Assembly (NCBI RefSeq): GCF_965660005.1
Contig: NZ_CBFHYF010000038.1
Coordinates: 1-15,846, forward strand
Reading direction: 5' to 3'
Source: Porticoccus sp965660005
Lineage (GTDB): Bacteria; Pseudomonadota; Gammaproteobacteria; Pseudomonadales; Porticoccaceae
Length of the DNA: 15,846 nucleotides
This document shows positions 1-7,515 of the stretch, piece after piece (position 1 is the stretch's first letter; each line of letters begins with the position of its first letter). The position numbers were made by a program, and so were the translations under genes. Below the pieces are notes generated by a model. That model was not told the DNA's origin. It worked only from the letters and a program-made list of their open reading frames with translations, and did no database searches.

Positions 1-107
1 AGTCATCTGTCTATCCCCGAGTGAATGACTGCCCCGCTTAAAGGGGATTAAGACAAATCAAAAATGTCACAACAGGTTTCCAGGTCAGAGTGAATGACTG
101 CCCCGCT
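1..107 (+). CRISPR. Trailing end of a CRISPR array (one full repeat, one spacer, degenerate last repeat)
   Basis: A 36-nt unit at 19-54 begins GAGTGAATGACTG, contains CCCC(32-35)/GGGG(43-46) flanking a 7-nt loop, and ends ATTAAGAC. Its first 20 nt recur exactly at 88-107, after which the sequence diverges. The 33 nt between them (55-87) has spacer length, and bases 1-18 would be the end of a further spacer. A 36-nt repeat, 33-nt spacing, a small internal stem and a terminal repeat that keeps its 5' part but loses its 3' part are all typical of the leader-distal end of an array. This implies transcription on the plus strand, with leader and earlier units to the left of the window. The ATTAAGAC end resembles the 8-nt crRNA 5' handle of class 1 systems, but I cannot assign a subtype. 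No cas gene is visible. With only one complete repeat in view, a non-CRISPR tandem repeat is still possible. Confidence 0.72.
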
Positions 108-206
108 ACTTCCGATTCCAGTCCGCAGCTGAGTTTTTTGGTGTTATCCGACAAACAGCGGGCGAAGTCATTTAGACTGGCAACCCCGCTTTGCAGGCCA
201 TGACCT

Positions 207-235
207 TTGACTGACACGCGGACATTTTTTATTCG
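207..235 (+). promoter_or_regulatory. Candidate sigma-70 promoter for the yadG-yadH-queF group
   Basis: TTGACT at 207-212 and TATTCG at 230-235 are separated by 17 nt. The predicted start of transcription, near 242, would give only a ~10-nt leader before the ATG at 253, which has no strong Shine-Dalgarno sequence. The match is by eye. Confidence 0.35.
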
Positions 236-252
236 GCAATTATTGGGATGCT

Positions 253-1194
253 ATGACGACTGCATTATCTATCCGCAATTTGTATAAACAGTACGACAAC
301 GGTTTTGAGGCACTCAAGGGCATTGACCTGGATGTCCAGCCGGGCGATTTTTTTGCGCTGCTCGGACCCAATGGGGCCGGCAAGTCCACCACCATCGGTG
401 TGATCTGTTCTCTGGTGAGAAAGACTGCCGGTGAAGTGACTATTTTCGGGACGGATATCGACAGGAACTTCTCCCTGGCCAAGCAGCATATCGGTGTGGT
501 TCCACAGGAGTTCAATTTCAACCAGTTTGAAAAGGTCTTCGATATTGTCAAAACCCAGGCGGGTTATTTCGGGTTGCCGCCAAAGCTCGCCGATGAGCGC
601 ACCGAGAAATACCTGAGGCAGCTGGGCCTGTGGGAAAAACGCCATCAGCGCTCGCGGATGCTCTCTGGCGGCATGAAGCGACGGCTGATGATTGCCCGGG
701 CCCTGGTACACGAGCCGCAGCTGTTGATACTGGATGAGCCCACGGCGGGTGTGGATATCGAGTTGAGACGGTCCATGTGGCAGTTCCTCAAGGCGATCAA
801 TGCCAGTGGCACTACCATTATTCTGACCACACATTACCTGGAAGAGGCCGAGAGTCTCTGCCGCAATGTGGCGATCATTGATCAGGGTAAAATCATCCAC
901 AACACCTCCATCAAGCAGTTGTTGCGGCAGCTGAACAAGGAAGTGTTTGTACTGGATACCCGCGAGGCACTGACGGCGGTGCCGAACATCGAGGGTTATC
1001 CCGGTCAGTTGGTCGATGAACACAGTTTTGAGGTGGAAGTGGTGAAAGGACAGTCGCTGAACAAGTTGTTTGCCAGCCTCAGTGAGCGGGATATCCACGT
1101 GACCAGCATGCGCAACAAGGCGAACCGGCTGGAAGAGCTGTTTGTTTCCCTGGTGGAGCCGCACAAAAACGAGACAGCGGAGGCCCGGTTATGA
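253..1194 (+). CDS. yadG: ABC-2 type exporter, ATP-binding subunit (YadG family)
   Basis: 313-residue cytoplasmic ATPase that should power export through the membrane protein encoded next to it. Walker A GPNGAGKST at residues 38-46, Q-loop Q85 in VVPQEF, ABC signature LSGGMKRR at 137-144, Walker B LLILDEPTAG at 157-166 and H-loop His194 in TTHYLEEAE are all intact. Long stretches match what I know of E. coli YadG (about 308 residues), including the C-terminal SMRNKANRLEELFVSLV, so it appears full length. Its stop overlaps the permease start by 4 nt (ATGA), indicating translational coupling. The substrate of YadGH is not established, and nothing in the sequence settles it. Confidence 0.95.
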   Translation: MTTALSIRNLYKQYDNGFEALKGIDLDVQPGDFFALLGPNGAGKSTTIGVICSLVRKTAGEVTIFGTDIDRNFSLAKQHIGVVPQEFNFNQFEKVFDIVKTQAGYFGLPPKLADERTEKYLRQLGLWEKRHQRSRMLSGGMKRRLMIARALVHEPQLLILDEPTAGVDIELRRSMWQFLKAINASGTTIILTTHYLEEAESLCRNVAIIDQGKIIHNTSIKQLLRQLNKEVFVLDTREALTAVPNIEGYPGQLVDEHSFEVEVVKGQSLNKLFASLSERDIHVTSMRNKANRLEELFVSLVEPHKNETAEARL

Positions 1195-1964
1195 ATGCTA
1201 ATCAGCAATGGGTGGCTTTTACTACCATCCTGGTGAAGGAAATTCGCCGCTTTATGCGCATCTGGCAGCAGACGCTGTTGCCGCCCGCCATTACCATTGC
1301 GCTGTATTTTGTGATTTTTGGCAAACTGATCGGGCCGCGCATTGGAGAAATGTCCGGTTTTAGCTATATCGAGTTTGTGGTGCCGGGATTGATCATGATG
1401 TCGGTGATTACCAATGCCTATGGCAATGTGGTGTCTTCTTTTTTTGGCACCAAATTCCAGCGCAGTATTGAAGAATTGCTGGTATCACCGGTGCCCAACT
1501 ACATCATTTTGCTTGGTTATGTGATCGGCGGTGTGGCTCGCGGTCTGGGTGTGGGTGTGATCGTGACGCTGCTGTCACTGTTTTTTACCGATCTGCAGGT
1601 CAGTCACCCGGGTGTGACGATCGCCATTGTATTTTTGACGGCAGTGCTGTTCTCGCTGGCGGGTTTCATCAATGCGGTTTTCGCCAACAGTTTTGATGAT
1701 ATTTCCATTATTCCGACCTTCGTGTTGACGCCGCTTACCTATCTGGGCGGCGTGTTTTACTCCATTGGCATGTTGCCACCTTTCTGGCAGGGGGTGTCGC
1801 TGGCCAATCCGGTACTGTATATGGTCAACACTTTCAGATACGGGTTGTTGGGGGTCTCCGATATTAATGTGGCATGGGCTTTTGCCATGGTGACGGCTTT
1901 CTGCGGCCTGCTGTTTTTCTTCTCGCTGTTTCTGCTGGAGCGGGGCAAGCGATTGCGCAGTTGA
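1191..1964 (+). CDS. yadH: ABC-2 type exporter, permease subunit (YadH family)
   Basis: 257-residue inner-membrane permease partner of the preceding ATPase. Hydrophobic segments lie around residues 30-46, 62-78, 103-130, 138-160, 170-192 and 230-250, the six-span ABC-2 layout. The stretches FVVPGLIMMSVITNAY, SFDDISIIPTFVLTPLTYLGG and LANPVLYMVNTFRYG closely resemble E. coli YadH (256 residues), so both length and start agree with the family. Translation probably reinitiates at the ATGA overlap with yadG. Together they would form a heterotetrameric exporter of unknown cargo. Confidence 0.95.
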   Translation: MNANQQWVAFTTILVKEIRRFMRIWQQTLLPPAITIALYFVIFGKLIGPRIGEMSGFSYIEFVVPGLIMMSVITNAYGNVVSSFFGTKFQRSIEELLVSPVPNYIILLGYVIGGVARGLGVGVIVTLLSLFFTDLQVSHPGVTIAIVFLTAVLFSLAGFINAVFANSFDDISIIPTFVLTPLTYLGGVFYSIGMLPPFWQGVSLANPVLYMVNTFRYGLLGVSDINVAWAFAMVTAFCGLLFFFSLFLLERGKRLRS

Positions 1965-1972
1965 GGTGAGTC

Positions 1973-2794
1973 GTGACCGGAAAAAAATTATTGCTGGGAG
2001 CCGACACCGAGTATCCCGCCAGCTACAGTCCGCAGTTATTGCACCCGATTCCCCGCAGCGAGGGCAGACAGGCACTGGGTATTCAGTCTGAAGAGCTTTT
2101 TTTTGGCGTGGACCTCTGGACCGCCTATGAACTGTCCTGGCTGGATATGAGAGGCAAGCCAGTGGTGGCAGTGGCGGAACTGTCGATACCGTGCAGCACA
2201 CTCAATCTGGTGGAATCGAAATCCCTGAAGCTCTACCTCAACTCCCTGAATCAGGAACGCTACCGTTCTGTGGAAGAGGTGGCTCTGATTATCGAACGCG
2301 ATGTCAGTGCCTGTGTCATGGGGCCGGTGCTGGTGGGGATCCATCCCGGCGACAGTTATCGCCATCGGGGACTTGGTTCGCTGCCCGGCATTTGCCTGGA
2401 TGATCTGTCGATAGAGGTGGACAACTATGCTCCCGATCCCTCGCTGCTCGGTCTGGCAAACAGGCACACACGGGTTAGCGAGTCCCTCTACAGCCATTTG
2501 CTGAAGACCAATTGTCCGGTAACCGGACAGCCCGACTGGGCCAGCATCCTGATTCGTTACCGTGGCCCGGCGATCGACCGCGAAGGGCTGTTGCGCTATT
2601 TGATTTCATTTCGCAATCATCAGGATTTTCACGAGCAGTGCGTGGAACGTATTTTTACTGAGATCAGAGAGTGGTGCCAGCCGGACACATTGGAGGTCTA
2701 CGCCCGCTACACCCGTCGCGGTGGATTGGAGATCAACCCCTACCGCAGCAGCACGCAATCCGAGCCGCCGAGGGTGCGTCTGTCGAGACAGTGA
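1973..2794 (+). CDS. queF: NADPH-dependent 7-cyano-7-deazaguanine (preQ0) reductase, long (YqcD/QueF-II) form
   Basis: Reduces the nitrile of preQ0 to the amine preQ1, the last free-base step before insertion into tRNA on the way to queuosine. The 273-residue protein matches the long two-domain QueF of E. coli (282 residues). It has YELSWLD near residue 52, the ESKS-KLYLNS NADPH-site block at 81-91, the catalytic Cys181 in KTNCPVTGQPDW with Asp188, and HEQCVERI at 220-227 whose His and Glu contact the substrate. The end, YARYTRRGGLEINPYRS, is also highly conserved. The start is GTG at 1973, chosen because GAGGTGAG ends just upstream (1963-1970) and the N terminus then aligns with the family. 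It begins 8 nt after yadH, so it is probably co-transcribed, although no functional link between the exporter and queuosine is known to me. Confidence 0.96.
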   Translation: MTGKKLLLGADTEYPASYSPQLLHPIPRSEGRQALGIQSEELFFGVDLWTAYELSWLDMRGKPVVAVAELSIPCSTLNLVESKSLKLYLNSLNQERYRSVEEVALIIERDVSACVMGPVLVGIHPGDSYRHRGLGSLPGICLDDLSIEVDNYAPDPSLLGLANRHTRVSESLYSHLLKTNCPVTGQPDWASILIRYRGPAIDREGLLRYLISFRNHQDFHEQCVERIFTEIREWCQPDTLEVYARYTRRGGLEINPYRSSTQSEPPRVRLSRQ

Positions 2795-2797
2795 GTA

Positions 2798-2824
2798 GCC
2801 GGTTCTCGGGCGGCATTTTTCTTT
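2798..2824. terminator. Weak candidate terminator between convergent queF and cyclase genes
   Basis: GCCG (2798-2801) and CGGC (2811-2814) can pair, followed by ATTTTTCTTT. The 4-bp stem is short, so support rests mostly on the U-tract and on its place in the 28-nt gap between two convergent genes. Confidence 0.35.
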
Positions 2825-4166
2825 AATAGTTTCTCTTGTTCTTCAGTTGGGTGGCGGCCTCGATCAGGGATTTCATGATTCGCTCCCGGTCGTAGTGACG
2901 GATTCTGTCCATGTCCATGTAAAACGAGAAGCCATCGGTCATGTGCTCGAAGTAGCTCTGGTCGCTTCCCAGATTTTTGCGGAAGTCCACCACTGAATAA
3001 ACGCGCACCGGTTGCTGATAGCCCTTGACCTGAATATCGCCCTTGTCGCGGCACATGATCTGGTCTTTCACCAGTGAATAGGTTTCGTGAGAAATCAGAA
3101 TTTCGCCGGGCTCTGCGGCGGACTCCAGACGACTGGCCAGGTTGACCTCTGTGCCGAGCAGGGTGTAGTCGAGCCGATCCTCAGTGCCAAAGTTGCCCAC
3201 GGCGCAGAAGCCGGTATTCAGGCCCATGCGTATTTTCATGGGTGTCTCGATCCCCTGACTGACCCAGCGGCGCTGCAATTCCTTCATGTGTTTTTTCATG
3301 GCAATGGCCATCGACACCGCGGCCATGCAGTCAGCCTTTGCGCCATTACTGGTGGGGTCGCCAAAGAAAACCATAATGGCGTCGCCGATAAACTTGTCGA
3401 TGGTGCCGCCGTGCTGCAGGGCAATCTGTGACATTTCAGTCAGGTAGTTATTCAGCAGGCTGGTCAGCACATCACCCTCGAGTTCCTCGGCGAGCTCGCT
3501 GAACCCTTTGATATCGGAAAAGAATACCGTCAGTTTTTTTCGGTGGGTTTCCAGCTTGACGTCCTTGCCCGACTGAATAGCCTTCAGCAGAGTAGGTGAG
3601 AGGTATTTGGAGAGGCGATAATTCCTCAGCTTCAATTGTACCTGTGTTTTCTCGAGCTCCCCCTGATGACTTCGCAGGGAAATTATCTCCCTGACATTGT
3701 TGGCCCCGTAGAGACAGGCGTAGACTCCCAGCGCAAAAAGGGGTGGCAGGCTGGTCAGCAGGTCGGTGGATAACGTCCACTGGGGTTGTCTTAACAGCGC
3801 CGTCAGTGCAATGCCGAGTAACAGGGCAATATTGTCATTCAGCAATTTTTTGCTGCCGCCATTGATGACACCATTGAATTGCAGGGTAATAACCAGCAGT
3901 AATGATGGCAGGAGATTCAGGTCGATCAAGCAGATCAGGCAACCGAGCAGCAGCGCATCGATAAAGGATAAAACCGTCCCGACGCCCGGTCGTGATGACG
4001 GTGATATGCGCTGTAATACAAAGTGGGCAGACAGGATATAACCAATGGTCACCAGCAGGGGCACGGTAACAATCAGCTCATGCACCCGTTCACGATGGAA
4101 AGTGAGTAGCGATAAAATACCGGCAAAGCCTACCAGAAGGCGGAATAGACCCTGATAATGCAACAT
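2823..4166 (-). CDS. cyaB: Membrane-anchored class III adenylate cyclase (CyaB/MASE2-like)
   Basis: Makes cAMP from ATP. The N-terminal ~170 residues are strongly hydrophobic with about six membrane spans, like the MASE2 sensor of Pseudomonas CyaB (about 463 residues). A short helical linker (SHQGELEKTQVQLKLRNYR) precedes a complete class III catalytic domain. Counting from an upstream GTG at 4223, the metal-binding aspartates are Asp237 (FSDIKGF) and Asp281 (FIGDAI), the ATP-selecting pair is Lys277 and DYT at 352-354, and the transition-state residues are Asn361 and Arg365 in NLASR. This set predicts an active ATP cyclase rather than a guanylate cyclase. I place the start at the ATG at 4166 because AAAGAG lies ~9 nt upstream and a TATCTT box (4205-4210) would put transcription start near 4198. 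ATG 4199 and GTG 4223 are alternatives with poorer ribosome sites. It is divergent from the nitroreductase gene. Confidence 0.9.
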   Translation of the reverse strand: MLHYQGLFRLLVGFAGILSLLTFHRERVHELIVTVPLLVTIGYILSAHFVLQRISPSSRPGVGTVLSFIDALLLGCLICLIDLNLLPSLLLVITLQFNGVINGGSKKLLNDNIALLLGIALTALLRQPQWTLSTDLLTSLPPLFALGVYACLYGANNVREIISLRSHQGELEKTQVQLKLRNYRLSKYLSPTLLKAIQSGKDVKLETHRKKLTVFFSDIKGFSELAEELEGDVLTSLLNNYLTEMSQIALQHGGTIDKFIGDAIMVFFGDPTSNGAKADCMAAVSMAIAMKKHMKELQRRWVSQGIETPMKIRMGLNTGFCAVGNFGTEDRLDYTLLGTEVNLASRLESAAEPGEILISHETYSLVKDQIMCRDKGDIQVKGYQQPVRVYSVVDFRKNLGSDQSYFEHMTDGFSFYMDMDRIRHYDRERIMKSLIEAATQLKNKRNY

Positions 4167-4308
4167 GCAGTTTATCTCTTTAAGAGTCTTTGACGTCATC
4201 CTGTAAGATAGTGTTCCCGGCACGGTGAATCAGTGCGCGTCATTACACGATGTCTGACCGGAAATGTCTATGACCTCCGGAATAGGACCACAGCAGCAAG
4301 GAATAAAA

Positions 4309-4869
4309 ATGGATGCATTGCAGGCCCTCCAGCAACGGGTATCAGTACCAAGATTGTCAGAGCCCGCTCCAAAAGGCGACATTCTGGCGAATATCCAGAG
4401 AGCGGCATTTCGTGCCGCCGACCATGCAAGGATGCGCCCCTGGCGTTTCCTGGTGATTGAGGGTGAGGGGCGGCAAGCGCTGGGAGAATTGTTTGTTCGT
4501 GCAGAAGAACAGCGGCAGGACAATCTGCCCACTGACAAAATGCGACAGCGTATCGCCGAGCGCCCCCTGCGAGCGCCCATGATCATGGTTGTGATTGCCA
4601 GCCCCAAGGAGAAGCCCAAGGTCCCGGAAATCGAGCAATGGCTATCCGCTGGCGCAGCGGCACAGAACATGATTACCGCCGCCTATGCACAGGGTGTCGG
4701 TGCGATCTGGCGCACTGGCGACTACGCCTATGACCCTCTGGTAATGGCAGGACTGGGCCTCAATGATGCCGAAAGAATCATTGGCTTTCTGTATCTGGGA
4801 ACCGTCCAGATCTCGCCGCCGGAAGCCCCTGAAACAGCTATCGATGATTACTTTCAGCCCTGGCCCTGA
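4309..4869 (+). CDS. YdjA-type nitroreductase family flavoprotein
   Basis: 186-residue small nitroreductase, expected to bind FMN and use NAD(P)H as a homodimer. The N-terminal MDALQALQQR, the RLSEPAP and AADHARMRPWRFLVIEGEG blocks, GAIWRTG at 131-137 and GFLYLGT at 159-165 align with E. coli YdjA (183 residues), whose physiological substrate is unclear. The frame is open from 4264, but the start at 4309 is preferred: AAGG at 4298-4301 sits 7 nt upstream, and translation then begins exactly where YdjA does. The usual RRS near the N terminus is QRVSV here, a minor deviation in the flavin-phosphate region. It is a single gene, divergent from the cyclase gene, with tRNA-Ser downstream. Confidence 0.9.
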   Translation: MDALQALQQRVSVPRLSEPAPKGDILANIQRAAFRAADHARMRPWRFLVIEGEGRQALGELFVRAEEQRQDNLPTDKMRQRIAERPLRAPMIMVVIASPKEKPKVPEIEQWLSAGAAAQNMITAAYAQGVGAIWRTGDYAYDPLVMAGLGLNDAERIIGFLYLGTVQISPPEAPETAIDDYFQPWP

Positions 4870-4969
4870 CAATTGCTTTTTCCGGGTCGCTTGTGTACAG
4901 TTCCGCTCCTCAAAATCCTGCGTCAACTGATGCACAGACCAGCGCTGGCCCCAGTTCAGGGTTTGACAG

Positions 4970-5001
4970 GACAAAATTTGGTGAGGTGTCCGAGTGGTTG
5001 A
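4970..5001 (+). repeat. Partial upstream copy of tRNA-Ser 5' end (direct repeat with 5096-5127)
   Basis: These 32 nt are identical to 5096-5127, offset by 126 nt. The repeat covers 10 nt of leader (GACAAAATTT) plus the first 22 nt of tRNA-Ser, that is the 5' acceptor strand and part of the D arm. The copy then departs from tRNA sequence. The 94 nt between the copies (5002-5095) is rich in inverted repeats: AGCTTTAGC (5007-5015) pairs with GCTAAAGCT (5082-5090), each arm 5 nt from a direct repeat, and inside lie GCACGC/GCGTGC (5045-5058) and ACTTT/AAAGT (5061-5074). Confidence 0.85.
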
Positions 5002-5105
5002 CCCGGAGCTTTAGCGGAGAGGGCACCCTTTAGTGTGACAACGAGCACGCAGGCGTGCGGACTTTGAGTAAAGTTAAGCCTGCTAAAGCTGAGATGACAA
5101 AATTT

Positions 5106-5196
5106 GGTGAGGTGTCCGAGTGGTTGAAGGAGCACGCCTGGAAAGCGTGTATACGTTAATAGCGTATCGAGGGTTCGAATCCCTCTCTCACCGCCA
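5106..5196 (+). tRNA. tRNA-Ser(GGA)
   Basis: Full cloverleaf. The acceptor strands GGTGAGG (5106-5112) and TCTCACC (5186-5192) pair over 7 positions including one G-U. The anticodon arm is CACGC-CTGGAAA-GCGTG with anticodon GGA (UCC serine codon). A long class II variable arm (TATACG...CGTATC) is followed by the T arm GAGGG-TTCGAAT-CCCTC. The discriminator is G5193, and CCA is encoded at 5194-5196. The class II arm and discriminator G are serine hallmarks. Confidence 0.97.
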
Positions 5197-5236
5197 CAAA
5201 CAAAAAACCCGGCCCTGTGCCGGGTTTTTTGTTTGT
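5196..5236 (+). terminator. Strong intrinsic terminator of tRNA-Ser
   Basis: A perfect 18-bp inverted repeat runs 5196-5213 and 5219-5236 with loop CCTGT. The core is AAAAAACCCGGC/GCCGGGTTTTTT with a built-in U-tract. The stem starts at the final A of the encoded CCA, so the terminator directly abuts the mature tRNA. The A-tract on the left arm would let it act in both directions. Confidence 0.93.
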
Positions 5237-5272
5237 CTGTGACGAGAGATCTGGACGAGAACCCCCGTTCGA

Positions 5273-5293
5273 CAAAACGGCAGTGCCGTTTTG
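5273..5293. repeat. 10-bp perfect inverted repeat in the tRNA-Ser / yihY-like gap
   Basis: CAAAACGGCA (5273-5282) and TGCCGTTTTG (5284-5293) are exact reverse complements around one central G. It may be a second terminator (TTTTG on its right arm) or an operator for the downstream gene. Nothing else recognisable lies between 5237 and 5467 apart from scattered GC-rich sequence. Confidence 0.5.
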
Positions 5294-5467
5294 GGCGCCG
5301 GTGCTTGCAACGGCGGGGTGCAACCCCGAGCCAACCCCGCTTGCTGCGATTGTTTTGTGCTACGTGAAGCAGGTATTTTAAACACTCTCCCTGAATTTTG
5401 ACTTGTCGCTCTCCCTCGCCCGTCATACCCTGTCTGCATTGATGCAATAGTGAACAGGCATTCAACA

Positions 5468-6814
5468 ATGCAAAGTCCGTTAGGTTATTACGACCAGATA
5501 GAGAGTTTTTTTGAAAACCGGTTATGGCATGCCGACATTGCGTCGATGGCATTGCCGCAGCGCTGTGGCTATAAGGTCGTCAGGTTTCTTTTTGTGCTGG
5601 CACGGGAATTTTCCAACGGTCAGCTGAATTTGCGCGCCATGAGTCTTGTGTACACCACGCTGTTGTCGATGGTGCCGTTATTGGCGGTCAGTTTTTCTGT
5701 GCTGAAGGCGTTTGGTGTGCATAACCAGATTGAACCGTTGCTGCTGAATCTGCTGCAGCCGTTGGGTGAGAAGGGTAATGAAATCGTGGTGAACGTACTC
5801 GGGTTTGTCGAGAACATGAAAGTCGGCGTACTGGGTTCTCTGGGGTTGGCGTTATTGCTTTATACCGTGGTTTCGCTGATCCAGAAGGTGGAGAGTTCGT
5901 TCAATTACGTCTGGCATGCCAAGTCCACCCGTCCTTTTTCACGTCGCTTCAGTGACTATCTGAGCGTCATTATGGTGGGCCCGGTGCTGATGTTTTCCGC
6001 CATCGGTATGACCGCATCGCTGATGAATAGTGATGTGGTTCAGGCGCTGGTCAGCATTGAGCCATTTGGCAGTATTATGCTAGTGGTTACCAAGTTGATC
6101 CCCTTTTTGCTGATCATTATGGCTTTCACCTTTGTGTACATGTTTATGCCCAATACCCGCGTGAAGTTTTCAGCGGCGCTGGTGGGTGCGGTGGTGGGCG
6201 GTGCCCTCTGGCAGAGCACGGGCCTGGTGTTTGCCGAATTCGCTTCATCCTCGACCAAATATGCCGCTATTTATTCAGGCTTCGCCATTCTGGTACTGTT
6301 CATGATCTGGCTTTATCTGAGCTGGTTTATTCTTTTGCTGGGTTCCCAGGTGGCCTATTACGTCCAATATCCGGAGCAGATCAGGCTCAGCAATCAACGT
6401 GTACCACTGAGCGGAAGACTGCGTGAGCAAATGGCTTTGCTGGCCATATACTGGATAGCCTATCGCTTTGTTTACCACAAAAAACCACTCTCGATCGAGG
6501 AATTGTGCCAGTTACTGGCGATACCTGCCGAACGCGTAGCGGAAACAGTACAGATGTTAATGGAGCGGGAGCTAGTGGTTGAAACCAATGATGAACCCAG
6601 CACCTATGTGCTGCAATGTGATCCGGCCAATATGACGGTGGCTGAATTTTTTCAGATTGTACGCCGACCCAACGATGAGCAGTCGATGATGGACGATCAG
6701 ATTCAATCGGTGACCACTGTAGATACTGTCATGGCGCAGATGGAATCATCGGTCACTGAACAGCTGGCGGGATTGACGTTGCGAAAGCTGGTTGATGAGG
6801 CAAAGCCGGATTAG
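5468..6814 (+). CDS. YihY/BrkB (UPF0761) family inner-membrane protein with C-terminal extension
   Basis: 448-residue integral membrane protein. Counting from the upstream GTG at 5450, membrane segments lie around residues 43-52, 65-88, 125-147, 170-190, 208-232, 240-262 and 275-303. Family features include LNLRAMSLVYTTLLSMVPLLAV, VSLIQKVESSFNYVW and IYSGFAILVLFMIWLYLSW. The family's biochemical role is not firmly known; early links to serum resistance or to ribonuclease BN have not held generally. After the last span it carries ~145 soluble residues, whose LSIEELCQLLAIPAERVAETVQ-to-ELVV stretch reads like a winged-helix fold; E. coli YihY (about 290 residues) lacks this. The ATG at 5468 is preferred over GTG 5450 because CAGG lies ~9 nt upstream of it and nothing comparable precedes the GTG. 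It ends at a shared bidirectional terminator. Confidence 0.9.
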   Translation: MQSPLGYYDQIESFFENRLWHADIASMALPQRCGYKVVRFLFVLAREFSNGQLNLRAMSLVYTTLLSMVPLLAVSFSVLKAFGVHNQIEPLLLNLLQPLGEKGNEIVVNVLGFVENMKVGVLGSLGLALLLYTVVSLIQKVESSFNYVWHAKSTRPFSRRFSDYLSVIMVGPVLMFSAIGMTASLMNSDVVQALVSIEPFGSIMLVVTKLIPFLLIIMAFTFVYMFMPNTRVKFSAALVGAVVGGALWQSTGLVFAEFASSSTKYAAIYSGFAILVLFMIWLYLSWFILLLGSQVAYYVQYPEQIRLSNQRVPLSGRLREQMALLAIYWIAYRFVYHKKPLSIEELCQLLAIPAERVAETVQMLMERELVVETNDEPSTYVLQCDPANMTVAEFFQIVRRPNDEQSMMDDQIQSVTTVDTVMAQMESSVTEQLAGLTLRKLVDEAKPD

Positions 6815-6834
6815 CTGGCGTTCAGATTTAACTA

Positions 6835-6860
6835 AAAAAGGCCCCAAACGGGGCCTTTTT
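6835..6860. terminator. Bidirectional intrinsic terminator
   Basis: AAAAAGGCCCC (6835-6845) pairs perfectly with GGGGCCTTTTT (6850-6860) around loop AAAC. It lies between convergent genes, the yihY-like gene on plus and the GST gene on minus, and has T-tracts on both strands. Confidence 0.93.
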
Positions 6861-6879
6861 AATTGCCGGCAATAAATGC

Positions 6880-7515
6880 TCAGGCACTGGCGCTTGGCCG
6901 TGCAGAGACTTCATCGTACCAGCGCAGGCTGTTGCGGTTCGCCCCGGGGATGGTGATGTCTACCCATTTGGCGAAGTCCACGGCACAGACGGCGGTGATG
7001 TCGACCATCGTGAAGCGATCTCCCATGATGAACTTGTTACCACCTTCCAGGTATTTTTCCAGCCAGTGGAAAAACCGTTCCAGGGTCTGAGTGCCGCGTT
7101 CCACCAGACCGGGAATGGCCGGTGATGCCACCCCGGGCAGACTGCGGTAGGCAAAACTGTCATTTTCGAGCTTGTTGCGAAACACCTCGGACGTGGCAAT
7201 CATCCCTTCAAACTCCATTTTGCGCTGCATGCATTCGATCTGGGCGCGCTCAACCGGGGTTGTTCCCAGCAGCGGTGGGTCGGGGTGCAGTTCTTCAAGG
7301 TAGCGGCAAATTGCCATGGCTTCGTCGAAACGGGTGCCATCGTCCAGTTCCAGTACCGGTAATAGACCACGGGGATTGACCGCCAGAAATGAATCCTTCA
7401 GGTTTTCCCCGCCGAGGATATCGATTTCCACCTTGGGGATATCCAGGCCTTTTTCGGCGATGAACATTCTGGCCCGTCTCGGGTTGGGTGCGACAGCGCA
7501 GTCATATAGTTTCAT
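6880..7515 (-). CDS. Glutathione S-transferase family protein
   Basis: 211-residue soluble protein with an N-terminal thioredoxin-like domain (about 1-78) and an all-helical C-terminal domain. NPRGLLPVLELDDG at 47-60 supplies the cis-proline (Pro53) that positions the glutathione backbone. FDEAMAICRYLEE at 63-75 is the G-site helix, with Glu-Ala where Glu-Ser is usual. APNPRRAR near residue 9 occupies the active-site loop, but I cannot assign a catalytic Ser, Tyr or Cys with certainty. FTMVDITAVCAVDFAKW is the conserved N-capping motif of the C-terminal domain. GAGG sits 10 nt upstream of the ATG. Substrate is unknown; detoxification is the general expectation. It could also be in a leaderless or readthrough relationship with rsmE upstream on the same strand, but a separate promoter is visible. 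Confidence 0.88.
   Translation of the reverse strand: MKLYDCAVAPNPRRARMFIAEKGLDIPKVEIDILGGENLKDSFLAVNPRGLLPVLELDDGTRFDEAMAICRYLEELHPDPPLLGTTPVERAQIECMQRKMEFEGMIATSEVFRNKLENDSFAYRSLPGVASPAIPGLVERGTQTLERFFHWLEKYLEGGNKFIMGDRFTMVDITAVCAVDFAKWVDITIPGANRNSLRWYDEVSARPSASA

Noticed and set aside
265..1164. 299-codon minus-strand frame opposite yadG
   Set aside because: It is an antisense shadow of a fully conserved ABC ATPase gene and lacks domain-like composition.
4191..4198. Perfect TGACGTCA palindrome upstream of an adenylate cyclase gene
   Set aside because: It equals the eukaryotic cAMP response element, but bacterial CRP/Vfr sites are TGTGA-N6-TCACA, so the match is coincidental.
4963..4985. 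TTGACA at 4963-4968 as a -35 box for tRNA-Ser
   Set aside because: No -10 hexamer occurs at 16-18 nt spacing, where the partial tRNA copy already begins.
4956..5552. 198-codon minus-strand frame containing RGIRTLDTLLTYTRFPG
   Set aside because: It is the antisense translation of tRNA-Ser and flanking non-coding DNA, a common spurious protein in databases, and it overlaps the tRNA, its terminator and the yihY-like start.
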